Positions 1 through 11,230 of a DNA stretch of 64,000 nucleotides are shown in pieces; positions within the stretch are counted from its first letter, which is position 1, and each line of letters opens with the position of its first letter. The position numbers were made by a program, and so were the translations under genes. The stretch spans positions 1,302,001 to 1,366,000 of the forward strand of contig BEDY01000004.1 of assembly GCA_002335605.1 (NCBI GenBank), read 5' to 3'. This stretch comes from Prillingera fragicola (lineage: Eukaryota > Basidiomycota > Tremellomycetes > Trichosporonales > Trichosporonaceae). The notes beneath the pieces are model-generated. The model did not search any database and was not told where the DNA came from. It worked only from the letters and a program-made list of their open reading frames with translations.

Positions 1-778
1 GGGAGGCATGCCACGCCGCTTGGCTTCCAAGTCCATGTCCAACCTTGCAACCCGTGCCCAAACCAATGACGAGGATCCATCACCGCCCGTTGCGCAGAAC
101 GTATTCACGCCATCGAAGCAGCGCTCTTTCGGTGCAGGTTCGCCTTACCGCCACGGGCAACGCACCTCAATTGGCTCCCCAGGCGAGCTGGAGCATGTCG
201 TGTTTCAGGAAGACATCACCATGCGCACGGCGTCGTCCTTTGCTTCCCCCGCTCCTTCCTTGCCACCAACGCCGTTTATCCCAAGGCCGCGCAAGTATTC
301 CACTGCTGCATTGGAAGAGGCGCCCAGTGAGGCTGTCTCGGGGCTTCCACCAACGCTCATTCCCGCGCCCACATTTGTCTACCGTCCCGAAGCCACTCCT
401 GCAAAGTGGCAGGCAGAGGACCCCGATCTCCCTTCCCCTTTCCTTCGCCGCACTGCACCACCGGCGCAACCTGCATTAACCTCGGCCCGAGCTACTACCT
501 CGAGCGCCGCCTCAGAGCGCGCGCCTCTGGGTACCATAAACCCCCAACAGTCGAACTCTGCCTCAACAAACGGCAACCCCCCTCGCAAGATTCCGCGGTC
601 AAAGTCTGGCACGCTGCACCAGGCTGTCCTGCGCCACAACATTGCACGGAGCAGTGGCTATAGCTTGGCACAAGCACCAGCAATGCCAACTACTTCAAGT
701 ACCTTGAACGGCAGCGGACTGGGTCCACCTGTTCGCACCCGGCCGGTCGTCACCGGCCGTGATCCTGCGCGTTGCTAG
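1..778 (+). CDS. 3' part of an unknown Ser/Pro-rich protein (5' truncated)
   Basis: An open frame runs from the window edge to a TAG at 776-778. It is open upstream of the first ATG at 8, so the true start probably lies outside the window. The protein is rich in Ser, Pro, Ala and Thr and looks disordered. Short basic patches near the C-terminus (around PPRKIPRSKSGTLHQ) could be a nuclear signal or a kinase/14-3-3 site. I recognise no domain and give no function. It is convergent with the next gene, with about 220 bp between stop codons. Coding is supported by a 256-codon open frame with codon use like its neighbours. Confidence 0.6.
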   Translation, partial: GGMPRRLASKSMSNLATRAQTNDEDPSPPVAQNVFTPSKQRSFGAGSPYRHGQRTSIGSPGELEHVVFQEDITMRTASSFASPAPSLPPTPFIPRPRKYSTAALEEAPSEAVSGLPPTLIPAPTFVYRPEATPAKWQAEDPDLPSPFLRRTAPPAQPALTSARATTSSAASERAPLGTINPQQSNSASTNGNPPRKIPRSKSGTLHQAVLRHNIARSSGYSLAQAPAMPTTSSTLNGSGLGPPVRTRPVVTGRDPARC

Positions 779-1002
779 AACACTTTGTGATACATAGAAC
801 AAGAGTCTTAATCATTCATCGCATGTCGGTACACCTGTGGTTGGCAGTGCCTGTGTAATACTACCTCATGTCATCATCTGCCACAGACTGTTTGGGGCGC
901 GCGTAAAGATTCCGGGGCAACAAGTACTACTGGTGCTGCTTAATCAATGCGTTACTGGTGCATGCATGACGTCTTTTGAAACGAACCAATGGTGACTTGA
1001 AA

Positions 1003-4000
1003 CTAGGCGCCATACGATCCCCCTCCATACCTCCGGGGCGAGTTGGGGGACGCTTGTCCAGCAAATGGATTCCGGGCTCCCTGCTGCTGCTGGCCACTAC
1101 CATACGGGCCCGAGTAGGACGACCGAGCGGCATGTCCCGGCGAATAGCCGTAAGCGCCGCTTCCTCCAGCCTGAGTAGGCTGGAGTGGGGTATACAAAAT
1201 TCCCATCGACTGGTCGCGCGCGTCAAAGCCGTCAAACGTGGCCGATGGCGGCTGACTCGACGTCGCCGCAGGCGGTGGGAATGCAGGCATGTACGACCTT
1301 GACGTTGCCGAGGCGGATGCAGGTCCACCTAATGGTGGGTCGTATTCCGATGGTGGCTGAAGCTGAAGCGGTGGTACGCGGCCGCGGTAGTCGTGCGCCA
1401 ATCCGATGGGAGGCTGCATCTGGTATGCCTGCGTACCAGAGAACGACTGGGTGCCGCGGTGGTGGCCAACAGGCCCGCCTGAGCCGTGGTGTCCCTGGTA
1501 CTGGCCGGGCATAACGTAGCCCTGCTGGCTCATGTTTACAAGCTCTGCCTGTTCCTGGAGATACTCGAGCTGCGCGTAGGTCGTATTCACCAAGTTGGAA
1601 TGCTTGAGAGGCTGTTGCCTCCGCTCCCACGCCTCGACCATGTCCTCGCGGTGGAGGACCGGGGTCAGAGACGTCCGGTTGCCAGAAGGATCTGGTGCAC
1701 CGAGATTCGTAAGTCGTGCCAATGCCGGTGGAATCGTGTCCATCTGGTTGATTGTGTTGGCACGGTTCCTCGACGCAGGGTAGTACGAGTTGGGAGGGGG
1801 GTTTGTCGGCGCGTTGATGACCGGAATAGTGGGGCGAACTGCCGTGGAAGAAGGGCCCATCGATCCACTGGGGATACGCTGGTGGTAGGCAGGCTGCTGT
1901 GGAGGAGCAATAGGTTGGTGCCAGGTTGGGGGTGGCCCATGCTGGCTGTGCACCCGCGGCTTGGTGTACGATGACTGCTGCGCATCATAACCTGGTGAGA
2001 AGGGACCGGGCCGAACAGCATTTTGCGCCGCTTGGGCAGTCTGGTACTGGTGCTGGGCAAGCTGGTGGTTGTATGCCGCAGCATCCGAGTACACGCGCTG
2101 CCCGCGTGTCGACGACGGGCTTTGGACAAGACCGCCATACTTTTTCGATGAGGGGGTCGTCGGGCTCGGCGTGGCCTGAGTCGCAGACGAAGGGGTGGTC
2201 GCACTGGCCGCCTTCTTGCTTGGCGGCATGGATGGCGGCTCGAAGGGGCCAGTGTACTTCTCACCAGTGATGAACGGGTGCTTTGCGGCCTGCTGAGGCG
2301 ACCACCGCTTGATAGGGTCAAGGTTTAGAAGACCCTCCACAAAGTTTATGAATGCACGACGCTGAGACATTTCTTCTACGTCAGATGCAGTCCTTTAACT
2401 CTGCACTCACCCTTGTCAATGTCGGCCTGCTTGGCATTCTTCCTCGTGAACGGATACTGCATGATAATGTCATGCAGCTTAGTTTGCTTGAAGTACTGCT
2501 TGCTGGGCGTCTCTTTAGTGCGGTGCTCGGTCGCGTACTGCTCCATAGGTTTGAGCTTGTACTGCTTGCGTCCGTTGCCATCGACACCGATAAAGTTGAA
2601 GAACTCGTTGGTCTGCTTGCCCATCTCAAGGAGATGCTGAGGCGGGAGACTGTGGATGGTAAATGACTGCCCATGGATGCGTGTGTGGCACCTACCCTAA
2701 CATGTCGACAATACGCGACACTTGGTTGTACTCGCTGGTACCCGGGAAAATTGGCAAGCCGAGGAACAACTCGACGACAATGCAGCCCAACGACCACATG
2801 TCGATGGCGGTCGAATAAGGGAGACCAAGGAGAACCTCTGGGGAGCGATAGAATCGCGACTGGATGTAGGTGAAGACCGTCTGCAGCTCGTGGCAAGCCG
2901 AACCAAAGTCGATCACCTTGATCTGAGGCGATTGAAGTGATTTGAGCAAGATATTTTCTGGTTTGAGATCACAGTGGATGAGTCGCGCGTCCTTGAGGAC
3001 AGCAAGACATTCGAGGAGCTGCTGCGTAAAGACCTTGACGAGCTGGAGGCTAAGACCCTTGAACTGATTTTGCTTGATGAGCTCGTACAAGTTGGACGAA
3101 AGGCATTCAAACACAAGACACAAATGGTTCTTGTGCGTGAATGAGTCGTACATCCTCAGAATGTGGTGCTCGTCCCGTGGATCGTGGTCGCGGTTGAGCT
3201 GTGACGTTAGCCAGTGTAACGCCTTGGTTAACTCACGAGGTTCAAGATGGCAACCTCCATCTTGCTCTGATTCAGATAGGCGGGCTTGTTCTTGACGACC
3301 TTGACAGCACAAATGTTGTGAGTGCGCATGTTTTGGCACTTGACGACTTGGCCGAAGGTACCTTGTCCGAGCACATCGAGAATGAGATACCGGTCACCTC
3401 CATGCTCGCCTCCCAATACATCGTTGACAAAGAGAATGTAGTCCCAGTCTTCGTTGTCTGCGCCGTCGTTGTACGTGGGTTTGCTGGGCTTTGTGAGGAC
3501 TCGGCGCGGGTTGTCCGTGGTCTCGTATTTGAAGGTGGGATTGCATAGAGTGTAGGTTTGCGGCAGTTGCGAGGTAAAGCATTTCAACGGCTGAGAAGTC
3601 AGTAAGAATCCTATCTAGACAGCCTTACACTCAGGTAGGCGCCGGGAACGTTGGGGTCTGCGCGACGGCCTTGGGGATGAGTGCTGTTATTGATGGGCTT
3701 GAGGTCAGTCCATTCGCGAACATCGCGCAGACCTTGCCTCGAGCTGGCGCTCTGTCCGCTAGGGCTGCGATCCTGAGATCCATACCGCCCAGATGGCGTC
3801 ACAGGCTGGCTTACTGCAAACGACTGCGAGCGGTGCGAGCTGTGAGGCTGCAGTTGAAACGCCTGCTGTGATTCAGAATGGCGCGACGGTGACGACGATC
3901 CGAACCGACCGCCTTGGTGCTGAAGAGGAGACGTGGGCAAGTGGTTCGCAGAACCTGCCGGCGTGAGTAAATTGGGGGAAGGATCGTAGGGGCCTGCTAG

Positions 4001-4861
4001 TGAAGGAGAGTGCGGGCTGGCGCCGAGAGGCGATACCGAGTCGGATTGCGGCGAGTGGTGGGAAGAGCGCCTGTAGTTGAGCCACGAGTCCGAGGGCGGG
4101 GGAGCACCATCAGCGACGCGAGGAATGTAGGGGTTCGAAGCCGACTGCGAGTGTTGATGCTGAGGCATTTGCTGTTGCTGCTGGACTTGGGGTTGCGGCA
4201 TCATGCTGCCCGGAGTTGTGGAACCAACTTGCTGTCCACGCGCCTGCGGCAGCGGCGGGGGAGGCATAGAGTGAACACTTGTGCCATATGGTCCACCAGG
4301 AGACATGATGACGTCCCTGTCGCGCACGTAGGGCTGCGGCATTGCCTGAGTCGGGCGGAGCTGTCCAATACCTCCCCAGGGATCACCTGCCATACCGCTT
4401 TCAACGTCGTCTGAAGGGTACGAGAAGGGGTCCTTTCTACGTCCCGTTCCCAGAGACGCACTACGGGCAAGCGAGCCAAGAGTTCCAGACGAGACGGCAG
4501 GTGGTGGCAGCGTGTCCTCCTGATAGGTCGAAGGAGAGTAGCTGGGAAAGTGCATTGTCTGGCGTTGGGCGGAAGCAGCGGACGACGGGGTGTAGGGCGA
4601 TTCGTGCGTGTACTGAGCGGGTCCAGCGGGTCCAGCGTTGGTTGAGACCTTGAGCGCCTGGAGATTGGGAGGCTGCGCCGACGGAGGCGGGGGCAGACGA
4701 TGAGGAGAACGCGGTGGTAGGGCGTTGGGATGCGAGGCTACCTGCGTGGGTGGGGGCACGTAGTGGAGCGAATGCGGCTTGTTGGAGAACAAAGGGAGGG
4801 ACAGACCGTCGTCGTCAGCGTCGCGTTGAGATGCCGAGTGAAACGACGGTGGGTGAGACAT
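1003..4861 (-). CDS. YAK1: YAK1, DYRK-family dual-specificity protein kinase
   Basis: This is a Ser/Thr/Tyr kinase of the DYRK family. Yak1 orthologues act in glucose/TOR/PKA-linked growth arrest and stress signalling. The start is the ATG at 4861; reading further upstream only adds non-ATG codons. A long Pro/Gln/Ser-rich N-terminal region precedes the DYRK-homology box (TYTLCNPTFKYE). Then come the glycine loop (GQGTFGQVVK), the AVKVVKN lysine, HCDLKPEN, DFGSACHE and the substrate/activation loop YIQSRFYRSPEVLL. The kinase core ends at about 2270 and is followed by a Gln/Pro/Ser-rich tail to the TAG at 1003-1005. Several short introns interrupt it, for example 3591-3628 (38 nt). The activation loop reads FTY where DYRKs normally have YxY; the second, autophosphorylated Tyr is kept. 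The gene is convergent with the partial gene to the left. Confidence 0.93.
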
Positions 4862-6217
4862 AGCCCATCCAAGGGACGTCAAGAGCAGTCGCTACGTCGT
4901 CGTCGGTCGTCGTCAGCGGCTGTAGCGGCCGCGTCCGAAGTGGGCGACTAGGTAGGTCAAGCGCGTGTGCCAGGCGCACTCGACGGGACTCGACGGGCAC
5001 GTGTGCTTTGCAGCGGCACAAGTGGGATTGACGAGGCAATGGGCGGGGGAGGGAGATGTGCAGTGATGTGTGCGTGTTTTGTGGAGTAGGGGTGAAGAGG
5101 CTAAGAGGGAACCGGTGTGTCGGAGGCACACTGGTCCCAGCTGGTGAGGAGGTGGGTGTGGTTGGGGAATGCCGGATGACCGCACGCGGAGACGGTTCCT
5201 AATCGCCAACAACTCATCCAAGGAACGGGTGAGCTAGTGGGCGAGTAGACGGCGCTGCTGTTTCAAGCAGTATCTATCGATCCAGCTTGAGTGACTGACT
5301 GACAGCAGCAGCACAATTAGCAAAGGGATGTAGAGTAGGCGTGGTGGGATCCACGTTCAGCCAGCCAGCCCATGCACAGGTACGCCGGCAGGAACGCGGC
5401 TGCTGCCTGCAGTAGTGAGCACCAGCCAGCTGCAGCCACCCAGCCGCATTGCCACGCAAGATGACCACCGCGGGCGGACTCTGCCAGGGTCCAGAGGCGC
5501 AATCGAGGTCTCAGGTTTCGGTCCCGGCGACATGACTCTCGTACAACTCGACTACTGAGCTGCTGCTTTACCAGTCCGTCCTCAATGTGGGCTGCGGTTA
5601 AGACGAACCGCCCGCAGGGCCCGGGTCTGGCAATGGCGCAGATATTTCATTCAGACAGATTAATACTGCAACAACTGGGACATTTGTCTAGGCGCAGAGC
5701 CTGTCGGCCCACCACAGGCCACAGGCGTCGTTCTCGAACTCATGCAACGAAATACCCCGCTTCTTGAAATGCTACCGAGAAGCTACAGCAGATTCACATG
5801 TATCTACTAGCCCCTTCGGCTCGAGGACGCTGCCCTAGAAGTCAAAGGTGCCTGCCATTTAGGAGACAAACTCACACACCGCCCACCTCCACTCGCTTGA
5901 CGGCCACACCTTATACCTCTGCCGGTCGCCGTTGGAAGACTCCGCTGCCCGTCCCAGCTATGCACTGTTACCTAGGTACAGACTGAAGCTGCTGAAGAAA
6001 GTCATTCCTGCAGAGTCCAGCGGAACGACGGAGACAAGGAGCCTCGGCCACTTGCCACACCGATTCTGGGCCACCTGAGGCCAGTGGGAAAATGCCCCGC
6101 ATTGTTAGCGGTCCACACGCGATCTTCACTGAGGCTTCGTTGCACAGATTGATCGGTGTATAGTGTATAGAGGTACAAGACAAAACGAAATTCAACTAGA
6201 ACCTGATGGGCCACCAA
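4862..6217. other. Intergenic region upstream of YAK1
   Basis: About 1.36 kb lie between the YAK1 start and the 3' end of MGM101. The stretch next to YAK1 is pyrimidine-rich on the YAK1 sense strand, as expected of a fungal promoter or 5' leader. Short open frames here have no recognisable protein content. I see no tRNA or other RNA gene. Confidence 0.5.
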
Positions 6218-7443
6218 CTAGAACTTGATGGGGCCAATCTCCTTGTAAGGGTAGTCAAACTTGGCGTCCTTCTTGCGCCAGAGCTTGCGCCTGACTGTCA
6301 GCAAATACTAGCTTGGTGGGACCTACTTCTTCTTCTGGGTGATATGCTCCACCATGGCCTCAGTGCAATTCTTGGCCTTGTACTCGCGGATGAAGCGAGG
6401 ATCCCTGATGAGCGTCAGCGACATGATGCCACTCGAATCATTACAAACGCACCACAGCTCAGAGGCGACACCAAGGTCCTTACAGCAGCGCATCAAGGCG
6501 TTACTCTTGCAAGCCTCTGTGGCAGTAGGGATACCAGAAGGGTCAAAGTACTCTTGCTCGCCACGGGCAATGGCAACGAGGCTGGATGGTGTCAGCCTCT
6601 ACACTACACTCTCTTCAAACCTACCGTCCCAAACAAACCAGTCCCCACTCGCGCGACACAATGCGGGGGCCAACGTGCGTCTCACCGCGAGGAGCCATAC
6701 CCCATCCTCCGGGACCAAAGGCAGCGTTGAGCGTACGCCTGTACTTGATCTCGGGCAAGTAAAGAAGGCCATCTGATGGTCAGTCTCTGCCCTGGCAAAC
6801 AACACCTACCAGGCTTAATCTCAACATCCGCGTTATCCAGAGGCTTCAGCAATGCCTCCGCGACCTCTTTGTCAAAGGGCTTTTCACTGAGGCCGAGGAA
6901 CGACGTTGTCCAGTCGTTGTTGGTCTGAGCCTCTCCAGGAAGCTTGCCAAAGACATAGCCGTCGACAATCTGCGACGATCCCAAAGGTCCAGTGGCTCCG
7001 AGACTGGGAGGACCGCCTCCACTAGATGCGCCTGCGGTGGGAAGAGGCTTGTAGTTGGCATCCGGAAGAGAAGTGAGAGGGGGGGAAGGTGTAGGCTGGG
7101 GCTTGACGGTCGCACGAGACTGCAAGTGGGCGTAGTCTCCAATCTCCTCTGCTGGCAGGGGAAAGTCGTCAGTGTCGCTAAACTCTGCAGCTGCGGCCGC
7201 AAGAGCAGCAGCAGCATCCGAGGAGGGGGCAACAGGAACAGCTGGAGTAACGCGCCTGGCGGATGCAGCAGGCGCCACACGAGTAGCTGCAGGGCGAACG
7301 GCGGCGGGTCGCGCAACAGGAGCAGCACGCTGGTAGGCTGGACGCACTGCTGGGCGGGCGGCAGGCGCAGCGGCGGGAGCAGCGGCGGCGGCACGCGAGG
7401 CCGAAGTCACAAAGGTCCTTGTCAAGCGTAGTGAGGCAGTCAT
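6218..7443 (-). CDS. MGM101: MGM101, mitochondrial genome maintenance protein (Rad52-like recombinase)
   Basis: Mgm101 is a mitochondrial nucleoid protein related to the Rad52 annealing family, needed for mtDNA recombination and repair. The ATG at 7443 opens a basic, hydroxylated leader ([17 protein letters not shown]) that fits a mitochondrial presequence. It is followed by an Ala/Pro/Arg-rich low-complexity stretch and an acidic linker. The conserved core begins around [20 protein letters not shown] and continues through DADVEIKP, the EIKYRRTLN and [10 protein letters not shown] blocks, SREWGLV and a [16 protein letters not shown] block, into [16 protein letters not shown]. The tail [12 protein letters not shown] ends at the TAG (6218-6220). 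At least three short introns break the core, around 6760-6815, 6580-6640 and 6300-6330. The Ala/Pro/Arg-rich spacer is long compared with what I recall of yeast Mgm101. Confidence 0.92.
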
Positions 7444-7822
7444 GGTTGAGGATGGGGAGAGTGAAAGTGTGTGCCCCCCTGAAATCAAAGTCCAGTCATG
7501 TACACGCGTTGGTGGCAAGCGAGAGTGGCAAAATGCGTTCGACGGAAGCAAATCGCGGTTCATCCTCGACGTGGTAAGTCACGATCACAAGTCTCATGAG
7601 TCATTCCACTTGCAGCGCAACAAGCGCTACTTCTCATAGAGTATAGCGTTACATTTCCTTGTCACAGTCCATAAGACAGAGACATATACGGCGTTAGAGA
7701 AAGAGAGCGCGTCTAAGTACCACAGCATAGGGAACAACAGGAAGACGAGGACAGGAGAAAGAGGGAGAGGACAATGTATCGAGTACGAATGCAAGTGACG
7801 AATAAAATGTCGAGTCGGCGGC
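7444..7822. other. Spacer between MGM101 and CDC24
   Basis: This 379-bp tandem-gene spacer holds the CDC24 3' flank and the MGM101 promoter. It contains a purine-rich run around 7670-7760 (plus strand). No open frame or RNA gene was recognised. Confidence 0.5.
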
Positions 7823-10800
7823 CTACGACGCGATGAGCTGGATCTGCTCAGAACCAGCCTCGAGGATCATGATTTGCACGTCCGAGTCGTGCTTGATGGC
7901 AACTTCGTCGCCATCCTCGTCGAGCCACTTGAGCTTGACCGAGAGGTCGAGTCCCGCGCTGGCATGGCGGGCGCTGCACAAACGCAGCTTCTTGACGACC
8001 TTTTCGTACAGTGTCTGGTACTGGACATCCGACGAGACCCCAATGACAAAGTGGGACTCTCCAGAGCGGACACGCAACAACACGGTCGTGGGGGCTCCAG
8101 CGGCCTCTTGACTGTTCTGTCGAGAGACTGGAGTGGCACCACGCATGTCGCCGGGCGTCGCGTTGGTGTAAGGTGTGCGAGGGCTCTGGCTCGACGTCTC
8201 GGAAGTCTCGGTGGTTTGAGACTCTTGGCTCGAGCGCTTGCCAGTGCTCATCCGGCGAGTGAAGTATGCAGTGCCACCAGGAGTGGAACCCAAGCCAGTC
8301 GATGACGACGTTGCAGAACCTGAAGGATACGGCGCAATGCCATTCGCCTGCCAACCAGGGCTCGATGCTGTTGTGGGAGCAGCTGCGACGGGCAGGGGAG
8401 GTAGCGAAGCCTGCTGCGCCTGCCCATGGACATTGGGCGATGAGACGCTGCGATTCCTCGGAGCGGCGTTCTGAGACGGCCCACGCGACATGCCGCGCGA
8501 CGAGGGCTGCTCGTATCGAGCAAACGCACCCGGCGGCGCCCCATTGTAGGCCGCTTGCGGGTCCTCGATCTCGTTGCGCGACTGGCTGAGATTCCGACGC
8601 CCTTGCGCGGTGTGGGTGCCCCAGGACGAATCTGATGCAGCAACCGATGCTCCAGAGGTGATCCTCGGAAGAGGGGGAGCCTGAGGCAGAGGCGGGGCCT
8701 GCTGGCGCCACTGCGTGATACTGGGACCATTCTGGTCTTCGGTCATAGCACGCGTACGAAGCTCGGCCTGCTGCACGGGAGGAATCGACTGCTGGCTTTG
8801 AGCCCGTCGGTTCGAGGCGCCTGGGAACGGTACACCTGGTACACCGTAAATGGCCAGTCCGTTGAGATTGGGCGCTGGCAGACCATCCCGAACGTCGTCC
8901 TCGTCGTCGCCTTCGGGAAGATAGTAGCCGTTGGCAGGCGTCTGCGGGGAGAAGAAGTTGGCGTGTTCCGTTCCTGGGGTAGGAGGAGCAAAGGAAGACT
9001 GCGCCCAATAGGGTCGCGAAGGGTCTCCGATGTGCGAATGCTGGCGCAACCGGTCGGTGCGCTCAGAAGTCTCGCTCTTTGCGCGGCCAGCCAGCTCCAT
9101 GACCTTGTCGGCCCACTTGCGCATCTGGTCCTCGGAGCGTCCAGTCATGATGAATGAGTCCTCCACGTCCTGCTCGGCCTCGCCCGTCTTGCCCGGAACA
9201 GACCAAACAATCTGGACGCGAGGGGCGGCGTACGGCTCATTCTGCGACGGTGGGAGCAACACTGCTGCGGTAATGTTGGACACGAAAATGCGTCCTTTCA
9301 AAGCCAAGCGAGGCTTGGAGGGAACGACCCCCTTGCTCTGCGTCTTGTCCTTACGGTTGAGCATGTTGGAGTTTTTGCCACCCTTCTTCTTGTCGAGCTG
9401 CATCTCCTTGCAGCACAACATCATCTTTTCGAACAGGAACACGTGGTAGTCTCGCGGGGAGTCGGCCTTGGAGACGGTAAACTGGTCGTCAAGGTGCAAA
9501 TCGCCGAAACGCTCCCAGTCGTGGCCCTTCCAGTCATCGACGCGGTCAACGAGCTCCCGCACAGTAGCTTGCTTCTCCTTGAACGCTGTCGTCTCGTTGA
9601 TGTCGGCGGCAATACGTCGAACGGCGGCAAGACCGCTCTCCAGCTCGGATCGGTAAGGATACTCGTGCTTGGCAGTGGCATTGAGAATGGCCTGGAAAAG
9701 TTAGCAACAGACACTTGGCCCCTAGGTGGTTACTGACGTCAAGCAGCAAGCCATATTTTGTTATGCGCTGAATGGGCTTGATCATGAAAGCCTGGAGCTC
9801 ACGCTCGGGGTGCAAACAAGGGCGTTGCCCTTCTGGGAGGTCCTGGCCGAGCTGCGATTGTCAGCAAGTACAACATAGGCGCTATCATTCAGCGACTTAC
9901 CATCAGGTTGCCCATGAAGTCAGACACCACCTTCATGGCGTCCATGTAGTTGGCGCAGTACGGCCCGTAGCACTCAAACTCCTTCTCCATGTCGACAAAC
10001 GGCCGCCCCCAGCGGCCTTCTGTCCAGGCGATGCAGCCCCGTTCCTCGATAGGCTCGTACTCGGTCTCGAGCTTGATAAGGAACTTGCGCTGGAAATCGA
10101 GAATCTGTCGCAGGTTGGAGAAGATAGAGTACACTGTTTCGGCCGAGATAAGTTCGGCATTCAGGATCTCGACCGAGCAGCGCTCAAGAATCTCAATCTC
10201 CTGCACATAGGACCGCTCGCTATTGACGAGCTCCTCGACCGTCTTAAACGCGTTGTCAAAGGCAGCGTCCTTGGCAATCTGCTGGTGCTCGAGAGTCGAT
10301 GGGCCGGGGCCGGCCTCCGAGTCGTGGCTTCCGCCATTCATGGAACTGACCAGCGTGCTGCTGCTGGAGCCATACGGCATCTCGTATGACTGGCGGACGC
10401 TTGACAATGGCGCCATCGATGCAAATGATGGGCCGTTGCCAAAAGGAGTGGTCGGGGTAGGTGAAGTGGGAGACATGGCGGATTCCGGAAGGTTGTCAAG
10501 AATGGCCTCAACTGTCTGGAAGACCTTCATCAAGCCGCTCGAGTCGTAGGCCTCAGCCTCGGCGTCGTCTCCAGTACTCTTTCCGTAGAGTTCGTGGATC
10601 GCCCATGATTCCCCGTGCCAGCGGCCCTCTTCCCGGCGCAGCTTCATTGCTGCGTAGAATTGGAAGATGTACTTTTGGCAGGCGGCCTTGTTCTCCGGTC
10701 GCTTGGCCCAGTTACGTACGCCTTCCGGTGCGTCCATAAAGTTCGGAGGCTCGAAGGCAATCGGATTGGGGGCTGGGCGGTCCGCGTAGACGGCAGAGGA

Positions 10801-11230
10801 CGGTGAGGTAAAGGCGGGAATGAGGAGGTTGTAGAGGTGACACAGGGATGAGCCCAAGCGGAAGACGTGGCACATGTGGGACACTACATCCAGTGATGGA
10901 GCACCCTGCGGTTGGTCTGCGCAACGTTAGCGCTTGGGTCGCCATGGCGGTCGTCATCCGCACTTACCAAGAAATTGGCCAAAGTCTTCAACGTTGCGGA
11001 GACGCTTCCTCAGGCTGGAGGCCATCTGGAAGAGAGACTTTGTTGACGACAGCGCGGCTGTCTTGAGAGCCAGAGCATTTTGGCTGCGGATGAATCAGTC
11101 ATTGCAGGACTTGCAGCGCGATTGCCACTTACGGGTTGGATGGCATCTGGATCGATTGAATATCCAAAGGAGGGAGCGGTGAGTCGTTACGCTGACTGAC
11201 GGAGCCCACGCGCTTGCGTGAGATGGACAT
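7823..11230 (-). CDS. CDC24: CDC24, Rho guanine nucleotide exchange factor for Cdc42
   Basis: This is a guanine nucleotide exchange factor activating Cdc42 in cell polarity and budding. The start is the ATG at 11230 (MSISRKRVGSVS), followed by short exons. The N-terminal calponin-homology-like region carries the Cdc24 block LRKRLRNVEDFGQFL and then VSHMCHVFRLGSSLCHLYNL. The DH (RhoGEF) domain runs from about 10250 to 9720 (VEELVNSERSYVQEIEIL, then FMIKPIQRITKYGLLL). The PH domain follows (FGDLHLDDQFTVSK, HVFLFEKMMLCCKE). After a long Ser/Pro/Gln-rich linker comes a C-terminal PB1 domain (WLDEDGDEVAIKHDSDV) that should bind a Bem1-type scaffold. It ends at the TAG at 7823-7825. Introns sit around 9700-9750, 9850-9905, 10915-10970 and 11080-11140. 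The domain order matches yeast Cdc24. Confidence 0.94.

Noticed and set aside
4862..4882. Seven-residue N-terminal extension of YAK1
   Set aside because: It starts at a TTG codon; the ATG at 4861 is the first proper start.
7848..9008. 386-codon minus-strand ORF inside CDC24
   Set aside because: It is an out-of-frame shadow of the Ser/Pro/Gln-rich linker; the true frame carries the PH and PB1 domains.
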